In this document: piece after piece, positions 1 through 10,511 of the stretch
Layout of the letters: each line of letters starts with the position of its first letter
Numbering within the stretch: the stretch's first letter is position 1
Origin: Acinetobacter lwoffii
GTDB lineage: Bacteria; Pseudomonadota; Gammaproteobacteria; Pseudomonadales; Moraxellaceae
DNA: 64,000 bases
Assembly (NCBI RefSeq): GCF_022967985.1
Contig: NZ_JALJVC010000002.1
Coordinates: 62,001 to 126,000 of the forward strand
Reading direction: 5' to 3'
Position numbers and translations under genes: made by a program
The notes under the pieces: generated by a model
Databases searched by the model: none
What the model was told of the DNA's origin: nothing
Seen by the model: the letters and a program-made list of their open reading frames with translations, nothing else

Positions 1-359
1 AGAGTACAGCCTGATTCTTCGAGTGCTTCGCGACGGATGCATACTTCGGGTGCTTCATTGCCATCCAGAACGCCAGCAATCACTTCGAGTTGCCAAGGAG
101 AGTCGATATCATCCAGTCCGCCAATCCGGAACTGTTCGATCAGGCCGAATTTCTGCTGTTGATGATTGTACATCAGCACACCCGCTGCTTCTGGCCGATG
201 AATCAGCTCACGTTGCAAAATAGGGGTTGAGCTTTCCTGATTAAATAAACGGTGTTTCAGGCTGACTTTTTCTACCTGAATAAATCCCTGGTACAAGAAC
301 TCACGTGCCTCTACGCTAAAGTCTTTTTTATTATAAGAGGCCTGTTTAATAATATTCAT
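1..359 (-). CDS. nudF: ADP-ribose pyrophosphatase, NUDIX family (partial, C-terminus cut by window edge)
   Basis: About 119 N-terminal residues of a NUDIX hydrolase that would cleave ADP-ribose to AMP and ribose 5-phosphate in the cytoplasm. The N-terminus reads MNIIKQASYNKKDF, followed by the typical NudF core (FGLIEQFRIG, then WQLEVIAGVLDG). The NUDIX box is seen just before the cut: G, five residues, E, seven residues, then REALEESGC, matching GX5EX7REUXEEXGU. I place the start at the ATG at 359. An in-frame ATG at 392 (MKINQFIL...) is also possible, and a 15-bp inverted repeat lies directly upstream of the first and across the second. The gene lies downstream of thiC on the same strand. 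The rest of the protein is outside the window. Confidence 0.85.
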   Translation of the reverse strand, partial: MNIIKQASYNKKDFSVEAREFLYQGFIQVEKVSLKHRLFNQESSTPILQRELIHRPEAAGVLMYNHQQQKFGLIEQFRIGGLDDIDSPWQLEVIAGVLDGNEAPEVCIRREALEESGCT

Positions 360-362
360 ATG

Positions 363-410
363 CTCAGATAGAATGAATTGATTTATTTTCATCCTATCTG
401 AGTTTTTTTT
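363..410. terminator. Long hairpin with T-tract next to the nudF start
   Basis: Arms 363-377 and 388-402 pair over 15 bp with one mismatch (CTCAGATAG core) around a 10-nt loop. Eight T follow on the plus strand (403-410), so by shape it is a plus-strand intrinsic terminator. On the minus strand it lies in the nudF leader, ending 3 nt before the ATG at 359, where it has no T-tract and could instead affect translation initiation. Confidence 0.5.
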
Positions 411-435
411 GAAGACAACTGTTTTTTTTACAGTT

Positions 436-2548
<2,113 letters not shown>

Positions 2549-2586
2549 GAGGCTAAAGCTTAGCTCAGTTTAGGCAGAATAAACAG

Positions 2587-2625
2587 GTCTAAATCGCTCA
2601 ACTTTAAGCGAGGATTGATTTAGAC
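2587..2625. repeat. Inverted repeat upstream of the thiC riboswitch
   Basis: Perfect 9-bp arms GTCTAAATC (2587-2595) and GATTTAGAC (2617-2625), with a possible inner AGCG/CGCT pairing in the 21-nt loop. It lies between the stop of the upstream lipoprotein gene and the riboswitch. There is no T-tract on either side, so it is not a standard terminator. Confidence 0.45.
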
Positions 2626-2660
2626 ATGGTCCTACTGATTGAAGGTGAAACTGATCCCAA

Positions 2661-3692
2661 CTAGATACAGATGGCATCGGTAAAGCAGTTCTTATCGTAT
2701 TTTTGTGAGGGCGGGCTGATCTGGGCATAGTACAGAATCTGTTCTGCTTCCGAGCGGTTTCTATAATCGGCAGGCAAGACTTGTTGGCGCTGTTCCGGAG
2801 TCATGTCCAGAAATTCCAGAAACAGGCGTGCCTGTGTGGACAGCGTTGATTTCTGGCCGTTTGATAGTCCAATAATAGTTTCCAGATGACTGGTATCCAC
2901 AGCATAACGATCGCGATAATCTTCCGACACCGGGGATTGCTCGGTACCTCTAAACAGGAAATAGGTATATTGCTTCAGCAGATATTCAGCATCGCGTTTA
3001 TAACTGCTATTCGGATAAGTCTTGAGATAGTCTTCCCAAAGCAGACTGCGGGCTGCAATATCAGCGGCTTCAATCTGCAGGCGTTTTTCCACCAGCACCG
3101 GTTCCATATTCTGTTCCGCCAGATTTTCAATAAAGGCTTTTTCAGCGGCCGGTAAATAAGGGGCAAAAATACGCGCCAGATATTCCGGACTGCGGCGATA
3201 ATGTAAAGTGCCATCCCCCAGATCCAGCAGTTCTACATAAGCCTGCCCCTTGTGTTTTAACAGATACTGGTCACGTGAGGTGAGCTGTTGAAAATGCGCA
3301 TGCTGAATGGTCGGATGCTGGGCCATTTCCAGTGCATACTGCTCAAAGGCGCGTTGCTGGAACTCGGTGCGATCCACCTTTAAAAAGTGCTGATACATTT
3401 CGGTAGAGCGCTGCATCAGGTGCTTCTGCTCCGCCAAGTCCATCAACGGCAGGCATACTTTAAGATCCTGATTAATCTGCTCCAGCGCAAACGTCGTGCG
3501 CTGGTCATTAATCTGGGACATATTTTTTTCAATATTTTGGCACATGAGGCTAAAGTCATTGACTGGACTTTGCGTTTGCTTTGCCTCAGTCTGTTCGACC
3601 TGGATCTGTGGATCTGAAGGCTGTTGGCAGCCCCCAAGAAGCAGCACGCTACCAGCAATCAAACAGGCTTTGAATATCGACGGGAATGGCAT
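2661..3692 (-). CDS. Predicted lipoprotein of unknown function
   Basis: 343 residues from the ATG at 3692 (a GTG at 3698 is in frame). The N-terminus MPFPSIFKACLIAGSVLLLGGC is a lipoprotein signal, with Cys22 as the acylation site after LLGG. The next residues, QQPSDPQ, have no Asp at +2, which is compatible with outer-membrane sorting. The mature part is Gln- and Glu-rich and looks helical (for example FLKVDRTEFQQRAFEQYALEMAQHP), with no motif I recognise. Near the C-terminus are two cysteines (KNCFTDAICI) that could form a disulfide. It is transcribed toward thiC and divergently from the TolC-family gene. I cannot name the family. Confidence 0.8.
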   Translation of the reverse strand: MPFPSIFKACLIAGSVLLLGGCQQPSDPQIQVEQTEAKQTQSPVNDFSLMCQNIEKNMSQINDQRTTFALEQINQDLKVCLPLMDLAEQKHLMQRSTEMYQHFLKVDRTEFQQRAFEQYALEMAQHPTIQHAHFQQLTSRDQYLLKHKGQAYVELLDLGDGTLHYRRSPEYLARIFAPYLPAAEKAFIENLAEQNMEPVLVEKRLQIEAADIAARSLLWEDYLKTYPNSSYKRDAEYLLKQYTYFLFRGTEQSPVSEDYRDRYAVDTSHLETIIGLSNGQKSTLSTQARLFLEFLDMTPEQRQQVLPADYRNRSEAEQILYYAQISPPSQKYDKNCFTDAICI

Positions 3693-3983
3693 TAACACTA
3701 TGCTTCAGGACTCTGTATATAGGTGAATTCAGAAAATAACGGCCTTACTGGGAGGTATATTGTATAGGTCAAATTAAAATACTATGTTTAGTATTGTGAA
3801 TTGCTTTGTTACATTGCAGACAGAGATCTTGAAAATTGAATTAATCGTGAATAAAACGCGATAGTTATATTAAAAAGTTAATAAAAATCATACGTAAAAA
3901 TTCAAGAGATCTCTTTAGTATGGCTTAGCTTAAAGCGCCAGCATTTTTTGATCTGAATGGCTGTTAGGGATGAACACTATAAA

Positions 3984-5321
3984 ATGAAACTAAAACTCAG
4001 TGTCATGGCGGGGATATTGGCAAGTAGTCCGGCAGTTTTTGCACTGGATTTGCAAGAAGCCTATGCGCGCGCCCAGCAAAATGACCCGAACTGGCAGGCG
4101 AATGTGTTGCAGTATCAGGCCGATCAGCTCAATCTGGGGATTGCCAGCGGCAATTTGCTGCCGACCGTGTCCCTTTCAGGCAATGTCACCCGTAAAAACC
4201 AGTCCGTCAACAACTCAGAGTCTGAAGGTTTGCCTGCTGAATTTGGTGAGTTACAAAGTTCCAGTACAACCAGTCGTCAGGTGACGGTTACTGCACGTCA
4301 GCCTTTATTCCGCTGGGATGCCTGGCAAGGCTATAAGCAGGTCAAGACCTCGGTCGAACTGAGTGAAGTCAATCTGCGCTTGCAAAAACAGCAGCATATT
4401 TTACAGGTGGCCGAAGCCTATTTTAATGTCTTGCGTCAGCAGTCTTTGACTACGGCCTATTTACAGGAAGAGCAGGCACTGTCTGAGCAGTTACGGATGA
4501 TGAATGCTAAGCTCAAAGAAGGTCTGGTAGCGCGCAGTGAGGTCAGTGAAGCCAATGCCCAGTATCAGAGTGCCCAGGCCAACCGGATTTCGACCCAGGT
4601 TCAGCTGGTACTGGCCCAAGAACAGCTGGCACAGTTAATCGGCCCTTATCAGGAAAATCTGGCGGTATTACGCAACGATTTCCAGTTCCAGAAACCGGTT
4701 CCAAGTGATATGCAGTCCTGGACCGAATTGGCACAAAGCCAGAATCTGAATATTCTGCAAGCGCGTCTGCAAAAGCGCTATTCTGAAGATGCCAAACGGG
4801 TCGAGCAGGCTGCACTCTATCCGCAGGTCGAAGCGGTCGGAACCTATGGCTATTTAAAGCAAAGTCCGGCCACGATTATGTCCAGCAATGGAGATTTCGA
4901 CCAGATAGGTGTGGAAGTGAACTGGAATGTATTTAGCGGTGGACGCACACAAAAAAGTATCCGTCAGGCCGGTGTCAATGTGCAAAAAAGTGAAGCGCAA
5001 CTGGATGCAGCCATCCGTAAAGCCAATACCGATGTGAAACAGTCCTTTATGCAGGTAGAAACCGATCAGGCCAAACTGAATGCACGTAAAGCCGCGATGG
5101 ACTCTTCGGAAATTGTCTCACAAGCGTCCAGAGCCCAATATCAGGAAGGCTTAAAAACCATGGTCGATGTGTTGCTGGCACAGCGTAATGCCTTTTCTGC
5201 CAAGACCGATTATTTGAATGCCAAATATGATTATCTGTTGCATGTGCTGCAATTGCAGGCCTCGGTCGGGCAGTTAACCGAAAAGGAACTGGCAGAGCTG
5301 AATGCCTGGCTGATTGAATAG
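3984..5321 (+). CDS. TolC-family outer membrane efflux/secretion channel
   Basis: 445 residues forming the outer-membrane and periplasmic tunnel used by tripartite efflux pumps and type I secretion. Signal peptide MKLKLSVMAGILASSPAVFA, then the mature start LDLQEAYARAQQNDPNWQAN, the classic opening of the TolC/OEP fold. Two OEP repeats are visible: residues ~20-220 (with the LREQ-type QSLTTAYLQEEQALSEQL segment) and ~235-440 (with VNWNVFSGGRTQKSIRQA). E. coli TolC is 493 residues, so this is somewhat short at the C-terminus. The start at 3984 is chosen because the nine codons upstream would spoil the signal peptide. No pump or membrane-fusion gene is adjacent, so its partners are encoded elsewhere. 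Confidence 0.9.
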   Translation: MKLKLSVMAGILASSPAVFALDLQEAYARAQQNDPNWQANVLQYQADQLNLGIASGNLLPTVSLSGNVTRKNQSVNNSESEGLPAEFGELQSSSTTSRQVTVTARQPLFRWDAWQGYKQVKTSVELSEVNLRLQKQQHILQVAEAYFNVLRQQSLTTAYLQEEQALSEQLRMMNAKLKEGLVARSEVSEANAQYQSAQANRISTQVQLVLAQEQLAQLIGPYQENLAVLRNDFQFQKPVPSDMQSWTELAQSQNLNILQARLQKRYSEDAKRVEQAALYPQVEAVGTYGYLKQSPATIMSSNGDFDQIGVEVNWNVFSGGRTQKSIRQAGVNVQKSEAQLDAAIRKANTDVKQSFMQVETDQAKLNARKAAMDSSEIVSQASRAQYQEGLKTMVDVLLAQRNAFSAKTDYLNAKYDYLLHVLQLQASVGQLTEKELAELNAWLIE

Positions 5322-5433
5322 GATTCGCCTCAGCCTCTATGAGGCTACTATTGTCATCAAACTTTCATCATAGATATGCTTTAATATGATTTATTATTGA
5401 TCATTGTCCTCTATCGTTCAGGAGTAGCTTTCC

Positions 5434-6153
5434 TTGTGTCCAAATAATCCTGTATTAAGTCATCACATTTCTTCGCAATTTAATGAAGAACTGCAGGACG
5501 TAAATACCAAATTCATGACGATGGGCGGACTGGTAGAACAGCAGGTAGCTAATGCCATTCATGCCCTATTGGACACAGATGTCTCAATGGCAGTAGATGT
5601 GCAGTTTCAAGATAATGTCGTCAATCAGATGGAACGAGATATTGATGAAGCGCTGACCCTGATTCTGGCGCGCCGTCATCCTGCCGCGATTGATTTACGT
5701 ATGGTGCTTGCCATGTCCAAGGCCAATACCGATCTGGAACGGATTGGCGATGAAGCCTCGAAAATAGGCCGAATTGCACAAAGCTTATGTGAAGAGGGCG
5801 GCTCACCGCGCGGTTATATGGAAACCCGGCATATTGGCAACCAGGTGCGGGTGATGATTCATGATGCACTGGATGCTTTTGCGCGTCTGGATGTAGATCA
5901 AGCTTTGAAGGTCATGTTGGCAGATGCGGATATTGACCGTGAGTATCAATCAGCCACACGTACGCTTATGACTTATATGATTGAAGATCCGCGGCATATC
6001 AGTCGTGTCATCAATGTATTATGGGTGCTGCGTTCGCTAGAAAGAATTGGCGATCATGCCCGGAATATTTCGGAACAGGTGATCTATATGGTCAAAGGTT
6101 TTGATGTGCGTCATACCAGCGTTGAAGAAATTGAACAGAAAGTTCAGCGTTAA
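5434..6153 (+). CDS. phoU: Phosphate signalling regulator PhoU
   Basis: 239-residue PhoU, the helical-bundle protein that links the Pst phosphate transporter to the PhoR/PhoB two-component system and keeps it off when phosphate is sufficient. Two PhoU repeats are evident, each with the metal-binding E/DxxxD-type segments: NTDLERIGDEASKIGRIA and RSLERIGDHARNISEQVI. The start is TTG, supported by GGAG at 5421-5424 nine bases upstream. The next methionine would delete the conserved HISSQFNEELQ segment. No pst or phoBR genes are nearby, unlike the E. coli pstSCAB-phoU arrangement. A strong terminator follows. Confidence 0.96.
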   Translation: MCPNNPVLSHHISSQFNEELQDVNTKFMTMGGLVEQQVANAIHALLDTDVSMAVDVQFQDNVVNQMERDIDEALTLILARRHPAAIDLRMVLAMSKANTDLERIGDEASKIGRIAQSLCEEGGSPRGYMETRHIGNQVRVMIHDALDAFARLDVDQALKVMLADADIDREYQSATRTLMTYMIEDPRHISRVINVLWVLRSLERIGDHARNISEQVIYMVKGFDVRHTSVEEIEQKVQR

Positions 6154-6170
6154 ACGTTCCAGACTTAAAT

Positions 6171-6198
6171 AAAAAAACCTCCAGCTCGGAGGTTTTTT
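6171..6198. terminator. Bidirectional terminator between phoU and the ABC exporter
   Basis: AACCTCC (6176-6182) pairs with GGAGGTT, flanked by A-tract and T-tract, so it works for the convergent genes on both strands. Confidence 0.9.
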
Positions 6199-6213
6199 AT
6201 TGGGATAGAAAAG

Positions 6214-8016
6214 CTAACTATGAGTTTCTTCCTCAGCATCATCTTCAAAAGTTTTGGCAATTTTTTCAATATTTAGGCTCTTGGCCATCGCATCAAAGAT
6301 TTCCTTATATACGCCTTGCTGATGATAAAGCTGATCGTGTTCACCATGTTCAGCAATCGTTCCTTCTTTCATCACATAGGTATAATCTGCATCAATAATC
6401 TGCGACAGGCTATGCGAAATGATGATCACGGTACGGCCTTGCTTGATCTGGTCCAGACTTTGTTTGATCTGTTCCGTGGCAATTGCATCCAGACTCGCCG
6501 TCGGTTCATCCAGAAAAATGATTGGTGGATTTTTCAGGAACATCCGTGCCAAGGCAATCCGTTGCTGCTGGCCGCCAGACAGCATCAAGGCATCGCTGTC
6601 ATAGCCATCCGGTAACTGTAAAATCTGCTCATGAATCGAGGCTTTTTCTGCCGCTTCAATTACATCCTCCATTGAGGCAGTAGTTTTGCCGTAGCGGATA
6701 TTGTCAAAGATGGTGCCCTGAAAAATATGGTTTTTTTGCAAGACCAGACCAATATGATCGCGTAGATATTGGGTGTCATAATCTTTCAGATTAATGCCAT
6801 CCAGTTTGATCTGGCCTTGCTGCGGTTCATAAAATTTATCCAGCAGACTGATCAGGGTGGATTTTCCGGCACCCGATAAGCCCACCAAGGCGGTAATTTT
6901 ATTGGGGCGAATTTCCATATCAATATCTTTCAGAGCATGGTGGCCGTTTGGATAATAAAAATTCACGCCACTGAGTTCAAACTTGCCTTGGACAACCGGT
7001 TTCTGCTGACCGCTTTGTTCAATTTCATCATCGGCTTCCAGAATCTTGAAAAAGCTTTCTGAATAGATCATGGCATCATTCACTTCATCATAAATCCGGT
7101 GCAGGGATCGGATCGGGGCAGAGACATTGTTAAATAGCAGCACATGAAACATGATCATGCCGATACTCATCTGGCCATCCAGCACAAAGTAGGAGGTTAG
7201 AATAATGATCAGTACAATCCCGATCTGTTCCAGAAAAGTTTTCAGGCCATCAAACAGGAAACTGGTCTGGCGGGTTTTCATCTGATTGTCGGTCAGTTCG
7301 CGCTGTAATCCCAACTGCTTTTCCGATTCAATCGATTCACGGTTAAAGGATTTGATTACGGTAATCGAATTGATGATGCTGAGAATGCCTTGACTCTTTT
7401 TCTCCCGGCCATCGCGAAGACTGCGGCGCCAGCCCCCGAGTTTTTGCGCCTGTTTATAGGTCAGCCAGAAATAGATCGGGACAATGGCAGTTGCAACCAG
7501 ACCGACATAGACATTGGCATAGTACATCAACCCCAAAGCCACAATGGCACTGGTAAATAACGGTAAAATATCAATGAAAAAGATCTGTACCAGACGGGTC
7601 AGTGAGCCAATACCACGGTCAATCCGGGTCTGTAATTTACCGGCCTGATTATTTTCCTGATTAAAAAATTCCAAACGATATTTTAAAAACTTTTCAATAA
7701 TCCCTTGGGCCAGATCCTGAGAGACAAAAATTCGCAGTTTCTCTCCATAGAACTTCTGCCCGAACTGGACAAAGGCATTAATAATTTCTTTGCCGAGCAA
7801 AATTGCCGAAATCGTGATCAGAATATGCCAGCCTTGCTCCAATCCTTGACCGGCTTCGAGTAGCGAATTGATGCTGTCGACCGCATATTGCAAGGTAATG
7901 GCATTGACCTGTGCGGTGAATGAACCAATCAGGGTCAGAATCAGCGTGGCAATCACCAGCAACCGGTAAGGCTGAACAAAGGGACGAAGTTTCTGAAACA
8001 GCTGCCATAAGTTCAT
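6214..8016 (-). CDS. ABC exporter, fused permease and ATPase
   Basis: 600-residue half-transporter of the MsbA/MDR type that would dimerise in the inner membrane. Residues ~20-320 form the six-helix permease (LLVIATLILTLIGSF, HILITISAILLGKEI, IGIVLIIILTSYFVL and others). The ATPase starts near 345 with Walker A GLSGAGKST, Q-loop LVLQKNH, signature LSGGQQQR, Walker B IIFLDEPTAS and H-loop IIISHSL, all intact. The substrate cannot be read from sequence; relatives are annotated as lipid, drug or peptide exporters. The Glu-rich tail (FEDDAEEETHS) is unremarkable. It stands alone, convergent with phoU. Confidence 0.9.
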   Translation of the reverse strand: MNLWQLFQKLRPFVQPYRLLVIATLILTLIGSFTAQVNAITLQYAVDSINSLLEAGQGLEQGWHILITISAILLGKEIINAFVQFGQKFYGEKLRIFVSQDLAQGIIEKFLKYRLEFFNQENNQAGKLQTRIDRGIGSLTRLVQIFFIDILPLFTSAIVALGLMYYANVYVGLVATAIVPIYFWLTYKQAQKLGGWRRSLRDGREKKSQGILSIINSITVIKSFNRESIESEKQLGLQRELTDNQMKTRQTSFLFDGLKTFLEQIGIVLIIILTSYFVLDGQMSIGMIMFHVLLFNNVSAPIRSLHRIYDEVNDAMIYSESFFKILEADDEIEQSGQQKPVVQGKFELSGVNFYYPNGHHALKDIDMEIRPNKITALVGLSGAGKSTLISLLDKFYEPQQGQIKLDGINLKDYDTQYLRDHIGLVLQKNHIFQGTIFDNIRYGKTTASMEDVIEAAEKASIHEQILQLPDGYDSDALMLSGGQQQRIALARMFLKNPPIIFLDEPTASLDAIATEQIKQSLDQIKQGRTVIIISHSLSQIIDADYTYVMKEGTIAEHGEHDQLYHQQGVYKEIFDAMAKSLNIEKIAKTFEDDAEEETHS

Positions 8017-8143
8017 AAAAGGATTATTTTTATTGTGAAAGTTGAATTCAGTCTAGGCAGGAATCATGCCAGCCACAAGCATAAATGTTGTAGTCATTTG
8101 TGAAGAGCAGTTGTAATCCTTTAGGTCGAATGTCAGTATTTTC

Positions 8144-8788
8144 ATGTGGATACTGGATCTGATTGATATGACGCTCGATTTATTTGCACCCCAGCCGCAA
8201 GCCAATGTATTACCTTTTGATGGGGTAGTGGAGGATTATGGCTTGATTTTGGATGAGGAACAAAGCCAGCAGTATCTACAGCATTTTCTCAGTCAGCTGG
8301 CCTGGCAACATGATGAAGTGCATTTATTTGGCAAGCACCATGTCACCGGTCGCCAGGTGGTCTGGTATGGCGATGAACATTATCAGTATCGTTATTCTGG
8401 TACGCTCAAACAAGCTCAGGTATGGACACCCGGATTATTCCGTTTAAAGCAGCATATTGAAATTCTGGTCGGTCATCCCTTTAATTCCTGTCTGGCCAAT
8501 TTGTATGAAGATGGTTCCCAAGGCTTGGGCTGGCATAGTGATGATGAGCCGGCGTTATATACAGGTACTTCTCGGGAAAATGTCATTGCTTCTCTGAGTC
8601 TGGGAGCCACCCGCAAAATGAGCTTTAAGCATAAAATTCGCAGTGATAAAGTCGATGTACTGTTACACAGTGGACAACTGATTGTGATGCGAGGTGCGAC
8701 ACAGCAACACTGGAAGCACAGTATCAGCAAAACCAGCAAAGTTTTAACACCAAGAATTAACCTGACTTTTCGTTATTTTTATCCTTAA
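8144..8788 (+). CDS. AlkB-like 2-oxoglutarate/Fe(II)-dependent dioxygenase
   Basis: 214-residue member of the AlkB family that oxidatively removes alkyl groups from nucleic-acid bases, closest in style to the ALKBH2/3 branch. Metal ligands are visible as His131-x-Asp133 (in GLGWHSDDE) and His192 (in HWKHSI). The 2-oxoglutarate-binding RxNxTxR motif is Arg204-Arg210 (RINLTFR). The substrate-side segment NSCLANLYEDGSQGLGWHSDDE is typical. Met9 (8168) is an alternative start. It is a single gene with no adjacent ada or alkA, so a link to the adaptive response is not shown by context. Confidence 0.92.
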   Translation: MWILDLIDMTLDLFAPQPQANVLPFDGVVEDYGLILDEEQSQQYLQHFLSQLAWQHDEVHLFGKHHVTGRQVVWYGDEHYQYRYSGTLKQAQVWTPGLFRLKQHIEILVGHPFNSCLANLYEDGSQGLGWHSDDEPALYTGTSRENVIASLSLGATRKMSFKHKIRSDKVDVLLHSGQLIVMRGATQQHWKHSISKTSKVLTPRINLTFRYFYP

Positions 8789-8803
8789 GAAGCATTTTGG
8801 AGC

Positions 8804-8828
8804 ATAAAAAAGCACCCTAAAGGATGCT
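8804..8828 (-). terminator. Terminator downstream of ruvX
   Basis: On the minus strand AGCATCCTTTAGGGTGCT folds into a hairpin followed by six T. It lies about 25 nt after the ruvX stop. Confidence 0.8.
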
Positions 8829-8851
8829 GATTAAAAAATTTTCAAAACAGA

Positions 8852-9295
8852 TTAAGGCGTGATTCCAGCAGGATGGCGATACCAGCTTTCAATCAACAAG
8901 GTAGCCGCAATACTGTCGGCAGAGAGTTTTTTGCCGCGACCTTGAGCCTGATAATGATCCAGTTCATCGCGTGCTTCACGGGTAGTCAAACGTTCATCTA
9001 CCATCCAGGTTTCAATATTGGTCTGATGACGTAAACGGCGGGCAAATTTTCGCGCCCGTGTCGACAGCTCGGATTCACTATCATCCATATTCAATGGCAA
9101 ACCGACCAGAAATAAATTCGGTTGATGGCTTTTCACGATTTTGAGCAGTTCATCCCAGTTGGGGATACCATCTTTCATGGGAAATAAGGGCAGGGGATTG
9201 GCACTTGCAATCAGGGATTGTCCAACTGACATTCCCATTTTTTGTGTACCAAAATCAAACGCCATAATGGTTTGTAGCACGTTTACATCAGGCAT
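8852..9295 (-). CDS. ruvX: RuvX/YqgF-type RNase H-fold nuclease
   Basis: 147 residues from the ATG at 9295 (a TTG two codons earlier is also open). RNase H-like fold, annotated as a putative Holliday-junction resolvase and linked in E. coli to 16S pre-rRNA 5' maturation. Family markers are [15 protein letters not shown] with the first acidic residue, [16 protein letters not shown], the block [12 protein letters not shown], and [17 protein letters not shown] near the end. The start overlaps the 3' end of yqgE, so the pair is one transcription unit, the usual yqgE-ruvX arrangement. Confidence 0.94.
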   Translation of the reverse strand: MPDVNVLQTIMAFDFGTQKMGMSVGQSLIASANPLPLFPMKDGIPNWDELLKIVKSHQPNLFLVGLPLNMDDSESELSTRARKFARRLRHQTNIETWMVDERLTTREARDELDHYQAQGRGKKLSADSIAATLLIESWYRHPAGITP

Positions 9296-9842
9296 GTCCA
9301 ATCTCGGAAGATAACCAGTTGCGGTCTACACCCATTTTTTTATAGGCAGCGTCCCAACGGTCGTTATAAGGGAGGTTAAAAATCAGATCCATATCGGAAT
9401 CACAAATCAGCCAGTCACCACGGGCAATTTCCTGTTCCAGCTGGTGTTTGCCCCAACTGGCATAACCGAGGGCAATCTGATAGCGACCGACCCCTTCATT
9501 ATGCGCAATGGCATCCAGAATATCTTTGGAAGTGGTAATGCAGACATTTTCACCTACGGCGATGGAGGAATGCCAGGTCGGCTGACCAGTATGCAAGACA
9601 AAACCGGCCTCAGGGCGTAAAGGGCCGCCTTGTAATACTTCATGCGGATTGACATTGTCTGCTTCAATATCAAGATCATTCAGCAATTCTTTAATTTGAA
9701 TGCCGGCAGGTCGATTGATAATGATGCCTTGAGCACCATCTTCATCATGACGCGCGAGATAAATGACCGTCTGGGCAAAAAAATCATCATTCGCATGCGG
9801 CGGTGCAATCAGACAACGATGTGTCAGAAACTGTTTGGTCAC
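9288..9842 (-). CDS. yqgE: YqgE/AlgH family protein
   Basis: 184-residue member of UPF0301 (YqgE/AlgH). The N-terminus [46 protein letters not shown] is diagnostic. The domain covers the whole protein, including [17 protein letters not shown] and [22 protein letters not shown]. AlgH was named for a regulatory effect on alginate genes in Pseudomonas, but its biochemical role is not settled. The start codon is GTG at 9842, supported by a GGGAG about 10 nt upstream. Its last codons overlap ruvX. Confidence 0.95.
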   Translation of the reverse strand: MTKQFLTHRCLIAPPHANDDFFAQTVIYLARHDEDGAQGIIINRPAGIQIKELLNDLDIEADNVNPHEVLQGGPLRPEAGFVLHTGQPTWHSSIAVGENVCITTSKDILDAIAHNEGVGRYQIALGYASWGKHQLEQEIARGDWLICDSDMDLIFNLPYNDRWDAAYKKMGVDRNWLSSEIGHA

Positions 9843-10511
9843 CTGAGCAGTTCTCCCAAAGTCAGTATGCTATGCAGTCTGAAAAGTAAAGCATGGCCTA
9901 CGGGCCTAATTGCAATCACTTAAACAGCGGCTTTCTTCCTGCTAGTTATCCCATAAAATGCTTGGGCTGACAACTTGGATATAAGGCAAATTAGGCATGA
10001 ACAGGTTAAGGCCGGTTTTAATATTCTTTTTAAAACGACCTTGAGTAATTTCATTTAAATGGATGGAAGGTAGTTTTAAGCGTTTTTTATTTATGCTAAA
10101 ACAGCCAGATAAACCGAGTAAAAACTTACTCAAATTTTAATATAAAATATTAAATATATTGTAGTGGAATGAATTAAATAATAACAATAGATCATTCATT
10201 TTTAAAAGTAGACTTTATATAGTTTCTTGCTTTTAAATAGAATTTATCTGAAAACTACAGTTAAATTATTAGAATCTTAGCTCATTAATTAAGCCCTAAC
10301 TATATTTCGATACATAGTTTCTTGTGATTAAAATATGGTCAATATTAGGCAAAAAACTATAATATTTGTTTATTTATGTAATAAATTTACGATATATTGT
10401 ACAAAATATTTCAATTATTATACACAATATGCATATTGAAACCATATTGCTTTATTCGTAGAATGCAGAAATTTTCATCTTTAGTTTATTTTTTTATTAA
10501 ATGGGGTTGTT
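9843..10511. other. AT-rich intergenic region without a convincing gene
   Basis: About 670 bp separates yqgE from the envelope operon. Roughly 10140-10500 is very AT-rich with many A/T runs, and would hold the operon promoter. A 63-codon minus-strand frame at 9942-10133 starts with TTG and resembles nothing I know. I see no RNA gene and no transposon ends. Confidence 0.6.

Noticed and set aside
9942..10133. 63-codon minus-strand frame in the AT-rich gap
   Set aside because: TTG start, no ribosome-binding site, no recognisable domain, and the start lies in a GAGTAA/TTACTC hairpin.
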